Source: Agrilutibacter niabensis
Lineage (GTDB): Bacteria; Pseudomonadota; Gammaproteobacteria; Xanthomonadales; Xanthomonadaceae
Assembly (NCBI RefSeq): GCF_042657165.1
Contig: NZ_JBHSNJ010000013.1
Location: 248,001-312,000 of the forward strand
Direction: 5' to 3'
Length of the DNA: 64,000 nucleotides
This document shows positions 26,860 through 36,468 of this stretch, piece by piece. The position numbers were made by a program, and so were the translations under genes. A model generated the notes under the pieces. The model had not been told where the DNA came from. It did no database searches and was given only the letters and a program-made list of their open reading frames with translations. Position 1 is the stretch's first letter; the number at the start of each line of letters is the position of its first letter.

Positions 26860-28062
26860 TTAGGCGCGATGCTCCAGCGCCAGGTATTCGGCCGACTGCA
26901 TCTCGATCAGCCGCGAGGTGGTGCGTTCGAAGGCGTGGGCCAGCTTGGTGCCGGCGTACAGCTGCGTGGGCGCGACGGCCGCGGTGCAGACCAGGTTGAC
27001 GTGGCGGTCGTACAGCTCGTCGATCAGGTGCACGAAACGACGCGCCGGATCGTTGCAGGTGTCGTCGAACCGCGGGATGCCGTCCACCAGCACGGTGTGG
27101 TGTTCGGTGGCGATCTCGATGTAGTCGCTGGCCGCGCGCGGGCCTTCGCACAGCGCGGCGAAATCGAACCAGGCGTGGCCTTCGGCGGTGGCACGTACCG
27201 GGATCTCGCGGCCGTCGATCTCGATGCGGCCGGCGGCATTGACGCAGGGGTCCTGCGGCAGCCCCGCGGTGAGTTCGCGCCAGCGCGAAGCCAGCCACTC
27301 GTCGGACTGCGCATCCAGCGGCGCGCGGTACACCGGCGTTTTCGTCAGCGCGCGCAGCCGGTAGTCCGTGGGGCTGTCGAGCAGCAGTTCCACTGTATGC
27401 GCCTGCAGCTGCGCGATCGCAGGCAGGAAGCGCTCGCGCTGCAGGCCGTGGGCGTAGAGATTGGCGGGTGCCGTATTCGAACTGGTCACCAGCGCGACGC
27501 CTTCGGCGAACAGGCGCTCGAGCAGGCGGCCCAGCAGCATCGCGTCGCCGATGTCGTTGACGAAGAATTCGTCCAGCACCAGCACGCGCAGGGAGCGCCG
27601 CCAGTCGCTGGCGATCTTCGCCAGCGGGTCGCTTTCGCCGGCGTGTTCGCGCAGTGCCGCGTGCACTTCGCGCATGAAGCGGTGGAAGTGGGTGCGGCGC
27701 TTGCCGCCCTCGCTCCACCGTTCGCTCCGCGAACGGTCCCCCTCTCTCCCGCCGGGCGGGAGCGAGGCGTCGGAGCCGACTGCGGCGGCTACGTCCTTCA
27801 AAGGCAGGCCGTCGAAAAACAGGTCGATGAGGAAGGTCTTGCCGCGGCCGACGCCACCCCACAGGTACAGGCCGCGCGGAGTCTCCGGCTTCTTGCCGAA
27901 CATCGAATCGAACAGGCCGCGCTTCACCGGCTGCAACAGCGCGGCATGCAGGCGATCCAGTTCGCGCAGCGCGGGGTGCTGGGCGCGATCGTCGCTCCAG
28001 TCTCCGCGCGCGACACCTTCGGCGTAGCGTTGCGAAGGCAGCATTGGGCCGGCGTCACTCAC
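26860..28062 (-). CDS. zapE: Cell division protein ZapE (AFG1-like ATPase)
   Basis: 400 residues. ZapE is an ATPase linked to FtsZ-ring constriction and related to mitochondrial AFG1. The Walker A motif GGVGRGKT is at 69-76 and Walker B is RVLVLDEFFVND; LYAHGLQRERFLP and FDFAALCEGPR are also typical. Between DGLPLKDVAAA and RTHFHRFMREVH, which are nearly adjacent in other ZapE proteins, lie about 28 extra, charged residues coded by a 60-bp palindromic element (27708-27767). The insertion keeps the frame and falls in a surface loop just after the P-loop helix, so activity may be kept. Confidence 0.92.
   Translation of the reverse strand: MSDAGPMLPSQRYAEGVARGDWSDDRAQHPALRELDRLHAALLQPVKRGLFDSMFGKKPETPRGLYLWGGVGRGKTFLIDLFFDGLPLKDVAAAVGSDASLPPGGREGDRSRSERWSEGGKRRTHFHRFMREVHAALREHAGESDPLAKIASDWRRSLRVLVLDEFFVNDIGDAMLLGRLLERLFAEGVALVTSSNTAPANLYAHGLQRERFLPAIAQLQAHTVELLLDSPTDYRLRALTKTPVYRAPLDAQSDEWLASRWRELTAGLPQDPCVNAAGRIEIDGREIPVRATAEGHAWFDFAALCEGPRAASDYIEIATEHHTVLVDGIPRFDDTCNDPARRFVHLIDELYDRHVNLVCTAAVAPTQLYAGTKLAHAFERTTSRLIEMQSAEYLALEHRA
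27708..27767. repeat. 60-bp nested palindromic element in frame within zapE
   Basis: The segment is bounded by a 9-bp inverted repeat (27708-27716 CCTCGCTCC with 27759-27767). Inside are two hairpins: 27718-27724/27730-27736 (CCGTTCG/CGAACGG) and 27746-27752/27756-27762 (CTCCCGC/GCGGGAG), the second sharing bases with the outer arm. Sixty bases equal twenty codons. Its composition matches intergenic REP-like palindromes such as 20991-21081. Confidence 0.8.
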
Positions 28063-28110
28063 CGGCTTTCATCCGCCGGTGCGGACGGCAACGGAGCTGG
28101 CGCATCGATC

Positions 28111-28794
28111 TCAATCCGTTACCGGGTTGGGAAGGTAGGCGCGTACGCCCGCCTTGATCGCGCCGCGCAGGTCCATCAGCCGGCGGTGGAAGAAGTGGCT
28201 GGTGTCGGGCATGCGCACGAGTTCCGGCGGCTGCGGCAGGTTCCTGAGCGACTCGACCCATTCGTACACGGCTTGCGGCTCGACCACTTCGTCGGCGTCG
28301 CCCTGGATGATCAACCACGGACAATCCGGCAGCGTGATCGCACGGAAGTCCCAGCTGCGCCCGGCCGCGGGCGGGGCGATCGACACCAGCATGCCCGGCT
28401 GCAGTTCGGCCGCGCACTTGATCGTCACGTAGGAGCCGAAGCTGAAGCCGGCCAGCCACAGTTGCGCGTCCGGGCGCTGCTCGCGCACCCAGCGCGCGAC
28501 CGCGCGCAGGTCGTCGGATTCGCCGCGGCCCTGGTCGAAATGGCCGTGCGACGCGCCCGCGCCGCGGAAGTTGAAGCGCACCGTGGCGATGCCGCATTCG
28601 CGCAGCGCGCGCGCGGCCATCGTGACCACCTTGTTGTGCATGGTCCCGCCCTCGGTCGGCAGCGGGTGGCAGACGATGGCGACGATGGGCTGCGCGGGAC
28701 CTTCGGGCAGGTCGACCGCGGTTTCGAGGTCGCCGGCCGGGCCGGGCAGCGTGAGCGCTACGGATTCGCTGGGAAACGCAATCATGGGAATCAT
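28111..28794 (-). CDS. Alpha/beta hydrolase of the CocE/dienelactone-type family
   Basis: 227 residues. The serine-hydrolase fold is shown by CHPLPTEGGTMHNKV, RFNFRGAGAS, the nucleophile elbow GFSFGS (Ser118), Asp166 (IIQGDADEVV) and His200 (DTSHFFH). This is the family of small cytoplasmic hydrolases often listed as 'alpha/beta superfamily hydrolase'; natural substrates are not known. It lies 48 bases upstream of zapE on the same strand and may be co-transcribed. Confidence 0.86.
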   Translation of the reverse strand: MIPMIAFPSESVALTLPGPAGDLETAVDLPEGPAQPIVAIVCHPLPTEGGTMHNKVVTMAARALRECGIATVRFNFRGAGASHGHFDQGRGESDDLRAVARWVREQRPDAQLWLAGFSFGSYVTIKCAAELQPGMLVSIAPPAAGRSWDFRAITLPDCPWLIIQGDADEVVEPQAVYEWVESLRNLPQPPELVRMPDTSHFFHRRLMDLRGAIKAGVRAYLPNPVTD

Positions 28795-28821
28795 TCTACG
28801 GGGACGCCCGTTGCGCCCGTG

Positions 28822-28850
28822 GAAACGACAACGCCGCCCGGAGGCGGCGT
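28822..28850 (-). terminator. Probable terminator after cytochrome c5 gene
   Basis: On the - strand an 8-bp stem (ACGCCGCC, loop TCCG, GGCGGCGT) at 28831-28850 is followed by TGTCGTTT. The U-tract is weak. It sits between the cytochrome stop and the hydrolase start. Confidence 0.6.
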
Positions 28851-28876
28851 CGTGGCGGTCGCGCGAGGCGAACGAC

Positions 28877-29392
28877 TTACTTCAGGTTGGCCAGCATCCA
28901 GTCGACCGTGGCCTTGACCTGATCGTCGGTGAGGGCCGGGTTGCCGCCCTTGGCGGGCATCACGCCGGCCGAGCCGGTGAAGCCTTCGATCGCGTGCTTG
29001 TGCAGGGTTTCGGTGCCCTGGGCGATGCGTGCGCTCCAGTGGGCCTTGTCCAGGGTCGGCGCGCCGCCGGCGCCGGAAGTGTGGCAACCGGTGCACAGCT
29101 GGCCAAAGATGACCGAACCGTCGGTGGTGCCGCCATAGGCGACCTGCGAAGCGGCCGCGGCCGCGGCGGCCGCGGTCGCGGCGGCCTGCGCCGCGGCGCC
29201 GGTGGTGCCGGCGTAGACCGCGCCCGCCGGGGCGATGCGCGCCTGGGTCTGCTTGGCGGCGATCGGGCTGACTTCCGGCGGCAGCTGCTGGTGCACGTAG
29301 TACGCACCGACCATCAGGCCGAGGGTCACCAGCATCAGGAAGCCGATCACCAGGGAGAATTTCTTGAGGAATTCGAGGTCGTAATTGCGCAC
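28877..29392 (-). CDS. Cytochrome c5-family membrane-anchored cytochrome
   Basis: 171 residues from GTG 29392, chosen because MRNYDLEFLKKFS followed by a single helix (about 13-32) is the standard start for this protein in xanthomonads and an AGGA ribosome site lies upstream; a longer frame to 29452 lacks one. The haem site is CTGCH (Cys100, Cys103, His104) and the sixth ligand is Met145 in GVMPAKGG. It carries electrons at the periplasmic face. Between anchor and haem domain is an unusual alanine tract (about 66-81) acting as a linker. Confidence 0.9.
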   Translation of the reverse strand: MRNYDLEFLKKFSLVIGFLMLVTLGLMVGAYYVHQQLPPEVSPIAAKQTQARIAPAGAVYAGTTGAAAQAAATAAAAAAAASQVAYGGTTDGSVIFGQLCTGCHTSGAGGAPTLDKAHWSARIAQGTETLHKHAIEGFTGSAGVMPAKGGNPALTDDQVKATVDWMLANLK

Positions 29393-29524
29393 GAGGGAGT
29401 GTTCCTGAGGCTTGGTTCCCGGCCCGGGACCGGGCTGCGCCCGACGGGTCAAAGAGCGCGAATTATTCCAGAAGCGCGCGGCGGGCGCGAGTTTTTACGC
29501 AGATTTGCCGCCCGGACGCCGCCT

Positions 29525-30421
29525 TCAGGCCTCGAAACCGGCGGCCGGAGCCGGCGCATCGCCGGCCACGTCGCGCCACAGGTGGTACATCACCCCGAAC
29601 ATCACCACGTACAGCACCAGCACGAAGAGCATGTAGAGGGGCAGGAACACCACCACCGCCAGCATCGGGTGGAGCAGGCCGAGCACGCCGGTCAGCAGCA
29701 GCAGCGCCAGGCTGGCCGCCATCATCAGGGCGAAGGCGACCACCGCCATCACCAGCAGCGGCAGCAGGTTGCGCGCCGCCCCGGACAGGCCTTCCAGTAC
29801 CGCCGCGCCGATGCGGCGGCCGCGCAGCGCGACCTCGCCCAGGCCGATCGAGAACACGGCGGCCACGAACAGCGCGAACAGCCCGCCCAGGCTGAAGAGC
29901 CCACCCAGCCCATCCGGCGGCGGCGGCAGCTTCGGCGGCTGGCCCGGCTTGGCGTTCTGCAGCAGTTCGGCCGCGCGCAGGTACCACGCCTGCAGGTTCT
30001 CCACCACGTGTCCGAACACCGCGAACAGCAACGACAGCGCGCCCAGCTGCACCAGCAGCATGACGAAACTGAAGGCGATCAGCCGCTGCGCGTCCTGGGC
30101 ATTGCGGAACGGCGCGAGGATGTCGGCGGCGTGCGCGGGCTGGCCGCGTTCGCTGGCGTCGATCATGCGCAGGTAGCCGCCCATCAGCGGTCCCAGCAGG
30201 ATCACCGCGAGCACCGTGGTGAGCGCGGCGATGAGCGTGGCGCCGCCGGCCCCCGGCTTGAACACCGCGTGCACGAAGGCCTGCAGGAACCCCGGAATCA
30301 GCGCCGCCACCATCAACAGGGCCGCGCCGCCGAAGATCGCGCGCGGATTATGGCGCCCGGAATTGAAGCCGCGTTTGAGCCAGGCAAGGCCGGCCAGCGG
30401 GCCGTTGGCGCGAGTAGTCAT
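29525..30421 (-). CDS. BPSS1780-family membrane protein
   Basis: 298 residues with six or more hydrophobic helices and a proline-rich cytoplasmic or periplasmic loop (KLPPPPDG, near 165). The opening LAWLKRGFNSGRHNPRAIFGG is characteristic of the family named after Burkholderia BPSS1780. No function is established. It is separated from the glutamine amidotransferase by 66 bp on the same strand. Confidence 0.8.
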   Translation of the reverse strand: MTTRANGPLAGLAWLKRGFNSGRHNPRAIFGGAALLMVAALIPGFLQAFVHAVFKPGAGGATLIAALTTVLAVILLGPLMGGYLRMIDASERGQPAHAADILAPFRNAQDAQRLIAFSFVMLLVQLGALSLLFAVFGHVVENLQAWYLRAAELLQNAKPGQPPKLPPPPDGLGGLFSLGGLFALFVAAVFSIGLGEVALRGRRIGAAVLEGLSGAARNLLPLLVMAVVAFALMMAASLALLLLTGVLGLLHPMLAVVVFLPLYMLFVLVLYVVMFGVMYHLWRDVAGDAPAPAAGFEA

Positions 30422-30487
30422 TACCGGTGGATCTCCTGGGAAAGGGACGCCGCGCGACGTGGTCGCGGCATCGAAGTCGGGAATCGC

Positions 30488-31210
30488 TCAGCGTTGCAGC
30501 GTGCGCGCGTGGCGGACGAAGCGCCGCAGCACCAGCCGCGCATGCGGCGTGGCGCTGACGCCCCGCGCCACCTGCTTGTGGCAGCGGCCTTCGCGCACCA
30601 GGGCTTCCTCGCGGGCACGCACGTAGCCGCGCATGTGCGTGGCGCTGAATTCCGGATGGAACTGCACGCCCCAGGCGCGATCGCCCCAGCGGAACGCGTG
30701 GCAGGCATCGTGCGCGGACTTCGCCAGCACGGTGGCGCCGTCGGGCGCGCGCAGCACGCTCTGCAGGTGCGTGGCCTGGGCCGGGAACTGCCGCGGCAGG
30801 CCGGTGAACAGGGGATCGTGCTCGGCCTGCGGATGCAGTTCGAGGTCGACCGTGCCCATCTCGCGGCCAGCCGGGTGGTAATCGACTTCGCCGCCCAGGG
30901 CATGCGCGATCAGCTGGTGGCCGTAGCAGATGCCGAACAGCGGCATCCCCTCGTGCGCGGCATCGCGCAGCCATTGCGCCGAGCGCTCGCTCCAATCGTG
31001 GCGGTCGGTGACCATCGCGCCCGAGCCGGTGACGATCGCGCCGGCGAAGCCCTCGCGCGAGGGCAGCGGTTCGCCGGCTTCGACATTCACCACCACGGCG
31101 GCGTCGGGTTCGAGTCCGGCGGCGACGCGGATCCAGTGCGGGAAGCCGCGATGGCGGCGCATGGACGCGACCGGCTGGCCGGTTTCGAGGATCAGGAAGG
31201 GAGTGTTCAC
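30488..31210 (-). CDS. Class I glutamine amidotransferase (GuaA-like domain protein)
   Basis: 240 residues from GTG 31210, where the canonical N-terminus NTPFLILETGQP begins; a TTG 45 bases upstream is a less likely start. The catalytic triad is complete: Cys95 in FGICYGHQL, His185 and Glu187 in GVQFHPE. Such stand-alone domains release ammonia from glutamine or hydrolyse gamma-glutamyl bonds. The acceptor is unknown. It is divergent from glyQ, with 93 bp between. Confidence 0.87.
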   Translation of the reverse strand: MNTPFLILETGQPVASMRRHRGFPHWIRVAAGLEPDAAVVVNVEAGEPLPSREGFAGAIVTGSGAMVTDRHDWSERSAQWLRDAAHEGMPLFGICYGHQLIAHALGGEVDYHPAGREMGTVDLELHPQAEHDPLFTGLPRQFPAQATHLQSVLRAPDGATVLAKSAHDACHAFRWGDRAWGVQFHPEFSATHMRGYVRAREEALVREGRCHKQVARGVSATPHARLVLRRFVRHARTLQR

Positions 31211-31303
31211 GGCAGCGAAAACGACGGGAAAACGGGGGAAAACCAGTGGCGACAAGCCTCGTGGCTATACTACCGCGCTTTGCCCCGCGGCCTTTCCGTA
31301 CCC

Positions 31304-32244
<941 letters not shown>

Positions 32245-32245
<1 letters not shown>

Positions 32246-34389
32246 TGGGCATGCAGCCTCTGTTGATCGAACTGGGCACCGAGGAACTCCCGGTCAAGGC
32301 ATTGCCCGGTCTGGCGCAGGCCTTCTTCGACGGCGTGCTCGAAGGCCTGAACAAGCGCGGCATCGCCTTCGAGGGCGGCGACGCCAAGCCGCTGTACACG
32401 CCACGCCGCCTGGCGGTGCGCCTGACCGGCGTGGCCACCGAGCAGCCGGAGCAGACCTCCGAAGTGCTCGGCCCGTACCTCAACATCGCGCTCGACGCCA
32501 ACGGCGAACCGACCAAGGCGCTGCAGGGCTTCGCCGCGAAGGCCGGCGTCGAGTGGACCGCGCTGGAAAAGACCACCGACAACAAGGGCGAACGCTTCGT
32601 CCACCGCGCGGTGAAGCCGGGTGCGCGCACCGCGGCGCTGCTGCCGGAGATCATCAACGAAGCGCTGGCCGCGATGCCGATCCCCAAGCCGATGCGCTGG
32701 GGTGACCACGACTACGGCTTCGCCCGCCCGGCGCATTGGCTGGTGCTGCTGCTGGGCAAGGATGTGGTTGAAGGCGAGGTGCTGGGCATCCGCGCCGACC
32801 GCATGAGCCGCGGCCACCGCTTCATGTTCGACAAGTCGGTGTGGATCAACAATGCCGACGAGTACGTCGAGGCAATGCGCGGCGCCAAGGTGCTGGTCGA
32901 TCCCGACGAGCGCCGCGCGCGCATCGTGCACGAGGTCGAACACGCGGCCCGGGCCGGTGGCGGCAACGCGCGCATCGACGCCGGCATCCTCGAGGAAGTG
33001 AACGGCCTGGTCGAATGGCCCAAGGCGATCGCGTGCAGCTTCGAGGCCGACTTCCTCGCCGTGCCGCAGGAGGCGCTGATCGCGACGATGGAAGCCAACC
33101 AGAAGTTCTTCCCGGTGCTGTCGGCCGACGGCAAGCTGAGCGAGCGCTTCATCGGCATCGCCAACATCGAATCGAAGAACGAAGCCGAAGTGCGCAAGGG
33201 CTACGAGCGCGTGATCCGCCCGCGCTTCGCCGACGCGAAGTTCTTCTTCACCGAGGACATGAAGCAGGGCCTGGCCGCGATGGGCGAGGGCCTGAAGACC
33301 GTGACCTACCAGGCCAGGCTGGGCACCGTCGCCGACAAGGTCGCGCGCGTGGCCGCACTGGCCGAAACGATCGCGCCGCAGGTGGGCGTCGATGCGCAGC
33401 TCGCGCGACGCGCGGCGGAGCTGGCCAAGGCCGACCTGCAGTCGCGCCTGGTCAACGAATTCCCCGAGCTGCAGGGCATCGCCGGCCGCTACTACGCCGC
33501 GGTCGAGAACCAGCCGCTGGAAGTCGCGCACGCGATCGACGAGGCCTACATGCCGCGTTTCGCCGGCGACGCGATCGCGCCGTCGAAGCTGGGCCAGGTG
33601 CTGGCGATCGCCGAACGCCTGGACACGCTTGCCGGCGGGTTCGCCGCGGGCCTGAAGCCGACCGGCAACAAGGACGCATTCGCGCTGCGCCGCAATGCGC
33701 TGGGCCTGGCACGCACCTTGATCGAAGGCGAGCTCGACCTGCCACTGGGCAGCACGCTGCAACTGGCCGCGCGGCTGGCCGATGCCGCCGTGGCCGAAGC
33801 CAGGAAGCGAGAACTCGCGTCCAGGCCGAGCGCGACCAAGGCCGCCGCCGACCCGGTGGTTCCCGCCGAGCAGCTGGCATTCGATGTCTACGAGTTCATC
33901 GTCGACCGCCTGCGCGGCTACTACCTGGACCAGGGCGTGCCGCCACAGCAGTTCGAAGCCGTGGCCGTGCTGCGCCCGACCTCGCTGCGAGATTTCGACC
34001 GCCGCCTCGCGGCCATCGGCGAATTCGCCAGGCTGCCCGAAGCCGAGGCGCTCGCCGCGGCCAACAAGCGCATCCGCAACATCCTGCGGAAGGTCGAGGG
34101 CGAAGTGCCGGTCGCGATCGATCCCGCGCGCTTCACCGAAGCGGCCGAACGCGAACTCGGCGAAGCCGTCGCCGCGGCCTGCGACGACACCGATGCGCTG
34201 CTGCACGCCCATGACTACGTCGCCGTGCTCGGCTGCCTGGCGCGCCTGCGCCCGCAGGTCGACACGTTCTTCGACAAGGTGATGGTCAACGTCGACGACA
34301 TCGCGGTGCGCAACAACCGCCTGGCCCTGCTGAAGCGACTCAGCGACCGCCTCGGCAGCGTGGCGGCGATCGAGCATCTTTCGCTCTAG
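32245..34389 (+). CDS. glyS: Glycyl-tRNA synthetase beta subunit
   Basis: 714 residues from ATG 32245, with GGAGG eight bases upstream; ATG 32251 is also possible. The N-terminus LLIELGTEELPVKAL and the internal EVNGLVEWPKAI, EALIATMEANQKFFPVL and DAKFFFTEDMK identify the beta subunit, which binds tRNA and is required for charging. A KVMVNVDD segment near the end is also typical. A short residue run near 520-540 (RELASRPSATKAAADPVV) looks like a lineage-specific loop. Confidence 0.98.
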
Positions 34390-34406
34390 CGCCGTCGCTC
34401 CAGCCG

Positions 34407-34433
34407 CGCTCCCCGCGCCCGTGCCGGGGAGCG
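34407..34433 (+). terminator. Hairpin after glyS
   Basis: A 9-bp perfect stem (CGCTCCCCG/CGGGGAGCG) with a 9-base loop starts 17 bases after the glyS stop. No T-run follows, so termination may be partial and read-through into tamA is possible. Confidence 0.5.
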
Positions 34434-34539
34434 AACCACGCAAGCGCAGGCCATGGATGGAATACAGCAACGCGATCGCACCGGGCAGGCGCCCGGCCTC
34501 GTTAAGCGCCTTTTGACGCGGCGCGGTTATCCTCGCGCG

Positions 34540-36450
34540 ATGCCCCGTCTCCCCCGACTGTTCATCGCCGGCGTCATGTTCGTGTCCGCCGCCGGCGGTG
34601 CGCATGCGGCGACCGTGACCGAGGTGAAGATCAACGGGCTCGATGAGGCGATGGCGTTGAACGTGCGCGTCTCGTTGTCGCTGGTCGACGCGATCGGCAA
34701 GGACGTCTCCGGGCGCCGGCTGGCATACCTGCTGCGCGAAGCCGAGAACGAAACCCGCGAGGCGCTGGAACCGTTCGGCTACTACTCGCCGCGCATCACG
34801 GTCGAACGCACGCGCGACGGCGCGACCACCGTGGTCGGCGACCCGGCCACCGCGGGCGCGGCGCCCACCGCCACGACACCTGCAGCCGACGCGGCCGACA
34901 CCGCTGCCGCACCCGAGGGCGAACGACGCGCCAGCACTTCGCCGGTGACGGTCACCATCACCGTGGAGCTGGGCGAACCGGTCACCGTGCGCCGCGCCAA
35001 TGTGGCGATCGAGGGCGAGGGCGGCGACGACAAGTACCTGCGCGCGGACCTCGGCGTGTTCCGGCCGCAACCCGGCGACGTTTTCGATCACACCCTGTAT
35101 GAGGCCAGCAAGACGCGCATCACCCGCCGGCTCGCGGAACGCGGTTACTTCGACGCCGATTTCACCAGCCGCAAGGTCGAGGTCACGCGCGCCGAGCGCG
35201 CCGCCGACATCGACCTGACATGGACCAGCGGCGAGCGCTACGACATGGGCGTGGTCACCGTCGAACAGACGCCGCGACGCATCATCCGCGACAGCCTGAT
35301 CGAACGGCTCATCTACTGGGAAGAGGGCAGCTACTACCACCAGGGCAAGCTCGACCGCCTGCGCGAATCGCTGGCCCGACTGGACTACTTCGCCGGCATC
35401 GACATCGAGCCGCATCCGGAGAACGCCGTCGACGGCCGCGTGCCGGTGACGGTCACGCTGACGCCGGCCAAGCGCAGCGTCTACACGGCGGGCCTGAGCT
35501 ACGGCACCGACAGCGGTGCCGGCGTGCGCCTGGGGCTGGAGCGGCGCTACCTCAACGACCGCGGCCACAAGCTGCTCACCCAGCTGGACTGGGCCGAGAA
35601 GCGCAAGACCGCGACGGTGCAGTACCGCATTCCCGCGTTCGCCTGGCTCGATGGCTGGTACACGGCGAGCGCGCAGTACTACGACGAACAGACCGACTAC
35701 ATCGACACCCGCAAGATCGAGGTGGTGGGCAGCCGCAGCGGCGAGGTCAACGAGCGCCTGCATGCCGTCGCCTCGCTGCACGCCCTGCGCGAGCGCTGGG
35801 CTTACGTCAGTCCGGTCAAGATCGCCCCCGGCGTGCAGCCGGTGCAGTACCAGTACGCGACCTTCCTCTATCCCGCCCTGCGCGGCGAATACATCGAGGC
35901 CGACGACCGCCTCTTCCCGCGCGATGCGGTTGGCCTGACCGTGGAAGTGCGCGGTGGGCTGCAGGGAGTCGGCTCGGACGCCAACTTCCTGCAGGCCTAC
36001 GGCGTCGGACGCTGGTACCGCGGCATCGGCCCGCGCAACCGCCTTATCCTGCGCGCCGAGGCGGGCTACACCTTCACCAACGAGCTGGTCGACATGCCGC
36101 CGAGCCTGCGCTTCTATGCCGGTGGCGACCGCAGCATCCGCGGCTACGCCTACCGCGAGGTCGGCCCGAGCACGCTGGGCAGCGACGGCAAGACCTACGC
36201 GCTGGGCGCCAAGAACGTGCTGACCGGTTCGGCCGAGTTCGAGCATTACTTCAACGACACCTGGGGCGCGGCCGCCTTCGTCGACGGCGGCGATGCCTTC
36301 GACGACGACCAGCCCGACTTCCACACCGGCGTCGGCTTCGGCCTGCGCTGGCGTTCGCCGGTGGGCCCGGTGCGCCTGGACATCGCCCACGGGCTGTACG
36401 ACCCGGATTCGCAATACGAGATCTACCTCAACATCGGCGCGGACCTGTAG
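34540..36450 (+). CDS. tamA: Autotransporter assembly factor TamA (Omp85/BamA family)
   Basis: 636 residues from ATG 34540; an open upstream extension to 34453 has no signal. The N-terminal PRLPRLFIAGVMFVSAAGGAHA is an export signal. POTRA domains follow and the C-terminal half is a 16-stranded barrel of the BamA type, including the family RSIRGY motif in GDRSIRGYAYREVG and a closing strand ending in GADL. TamA with TamB moves proteins and probably phospholipids to the outer membrane. A low-complexity Ala/Thr insertion (about residues 98-125) interrupts the first POTRA region. tamB follows after 18 bp. Confidence 0.94.
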   Translation: MPRLPRLFIAGVMFVSAAGGAHAATVTEVKINGLDEAMALNVRVSLSLVDAIGKDVSGRRLAYLLREAENETREALEPFGYYSPRITVERTRDGATTVVGDPATAGAAPTATTPAADAADTAAAPEGERRASTSPVTVTITVELGEPVTVRRANVAIEGEGGDDKYLRADLGVFRPQPGDVFDHTLYEASKTRITRRLAERGYFDADFTSRKVEVTRAERAADIDLTWTSGERYDMGVVTVEQTPRRIIRDSLIERLIYWEEGSYYHQGKLDRLRESLARLDYFAGIDIEPHPENAVDGRVPVTVTLTPAKRSVYTAGLSYGTDSGAGVRLGLERRYLNDRGHKLLTQLDWAEKRKTATVQYRIPAFAWLDGWYTASAQYYDEQTDYIDTRKIEVVGSRSGEVNERLHAVASLHALRERWAYVSPVKIAPGVQPVQYQYATFLYPALRGEYIEADDRLFPRDAVGLTVEVRGGLQGVGSDANFLQAYGVGRWYRGIGPRNRLILRAEAGYTFTNELVDMPPSLRFYAGGDRSIRGYAYREVGPSTLGSDGKTYALGAKNVLTGSAEFEHYFNDTWGAAAFVDGGDAFDDDQPDFHTGVGFGLRWRSPVGPVRLDIAHGLYDPDSQYEIYLNIGADL

Positions 36451-36468
36451 CGGACGGTTGACAAGCGC

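Noticed and set aside
34513..34533. TTGACG and TTATCC before tamA as a sigma-70 promoter
   Set aside because: The spacing between the two hexamers is only 8 bases.
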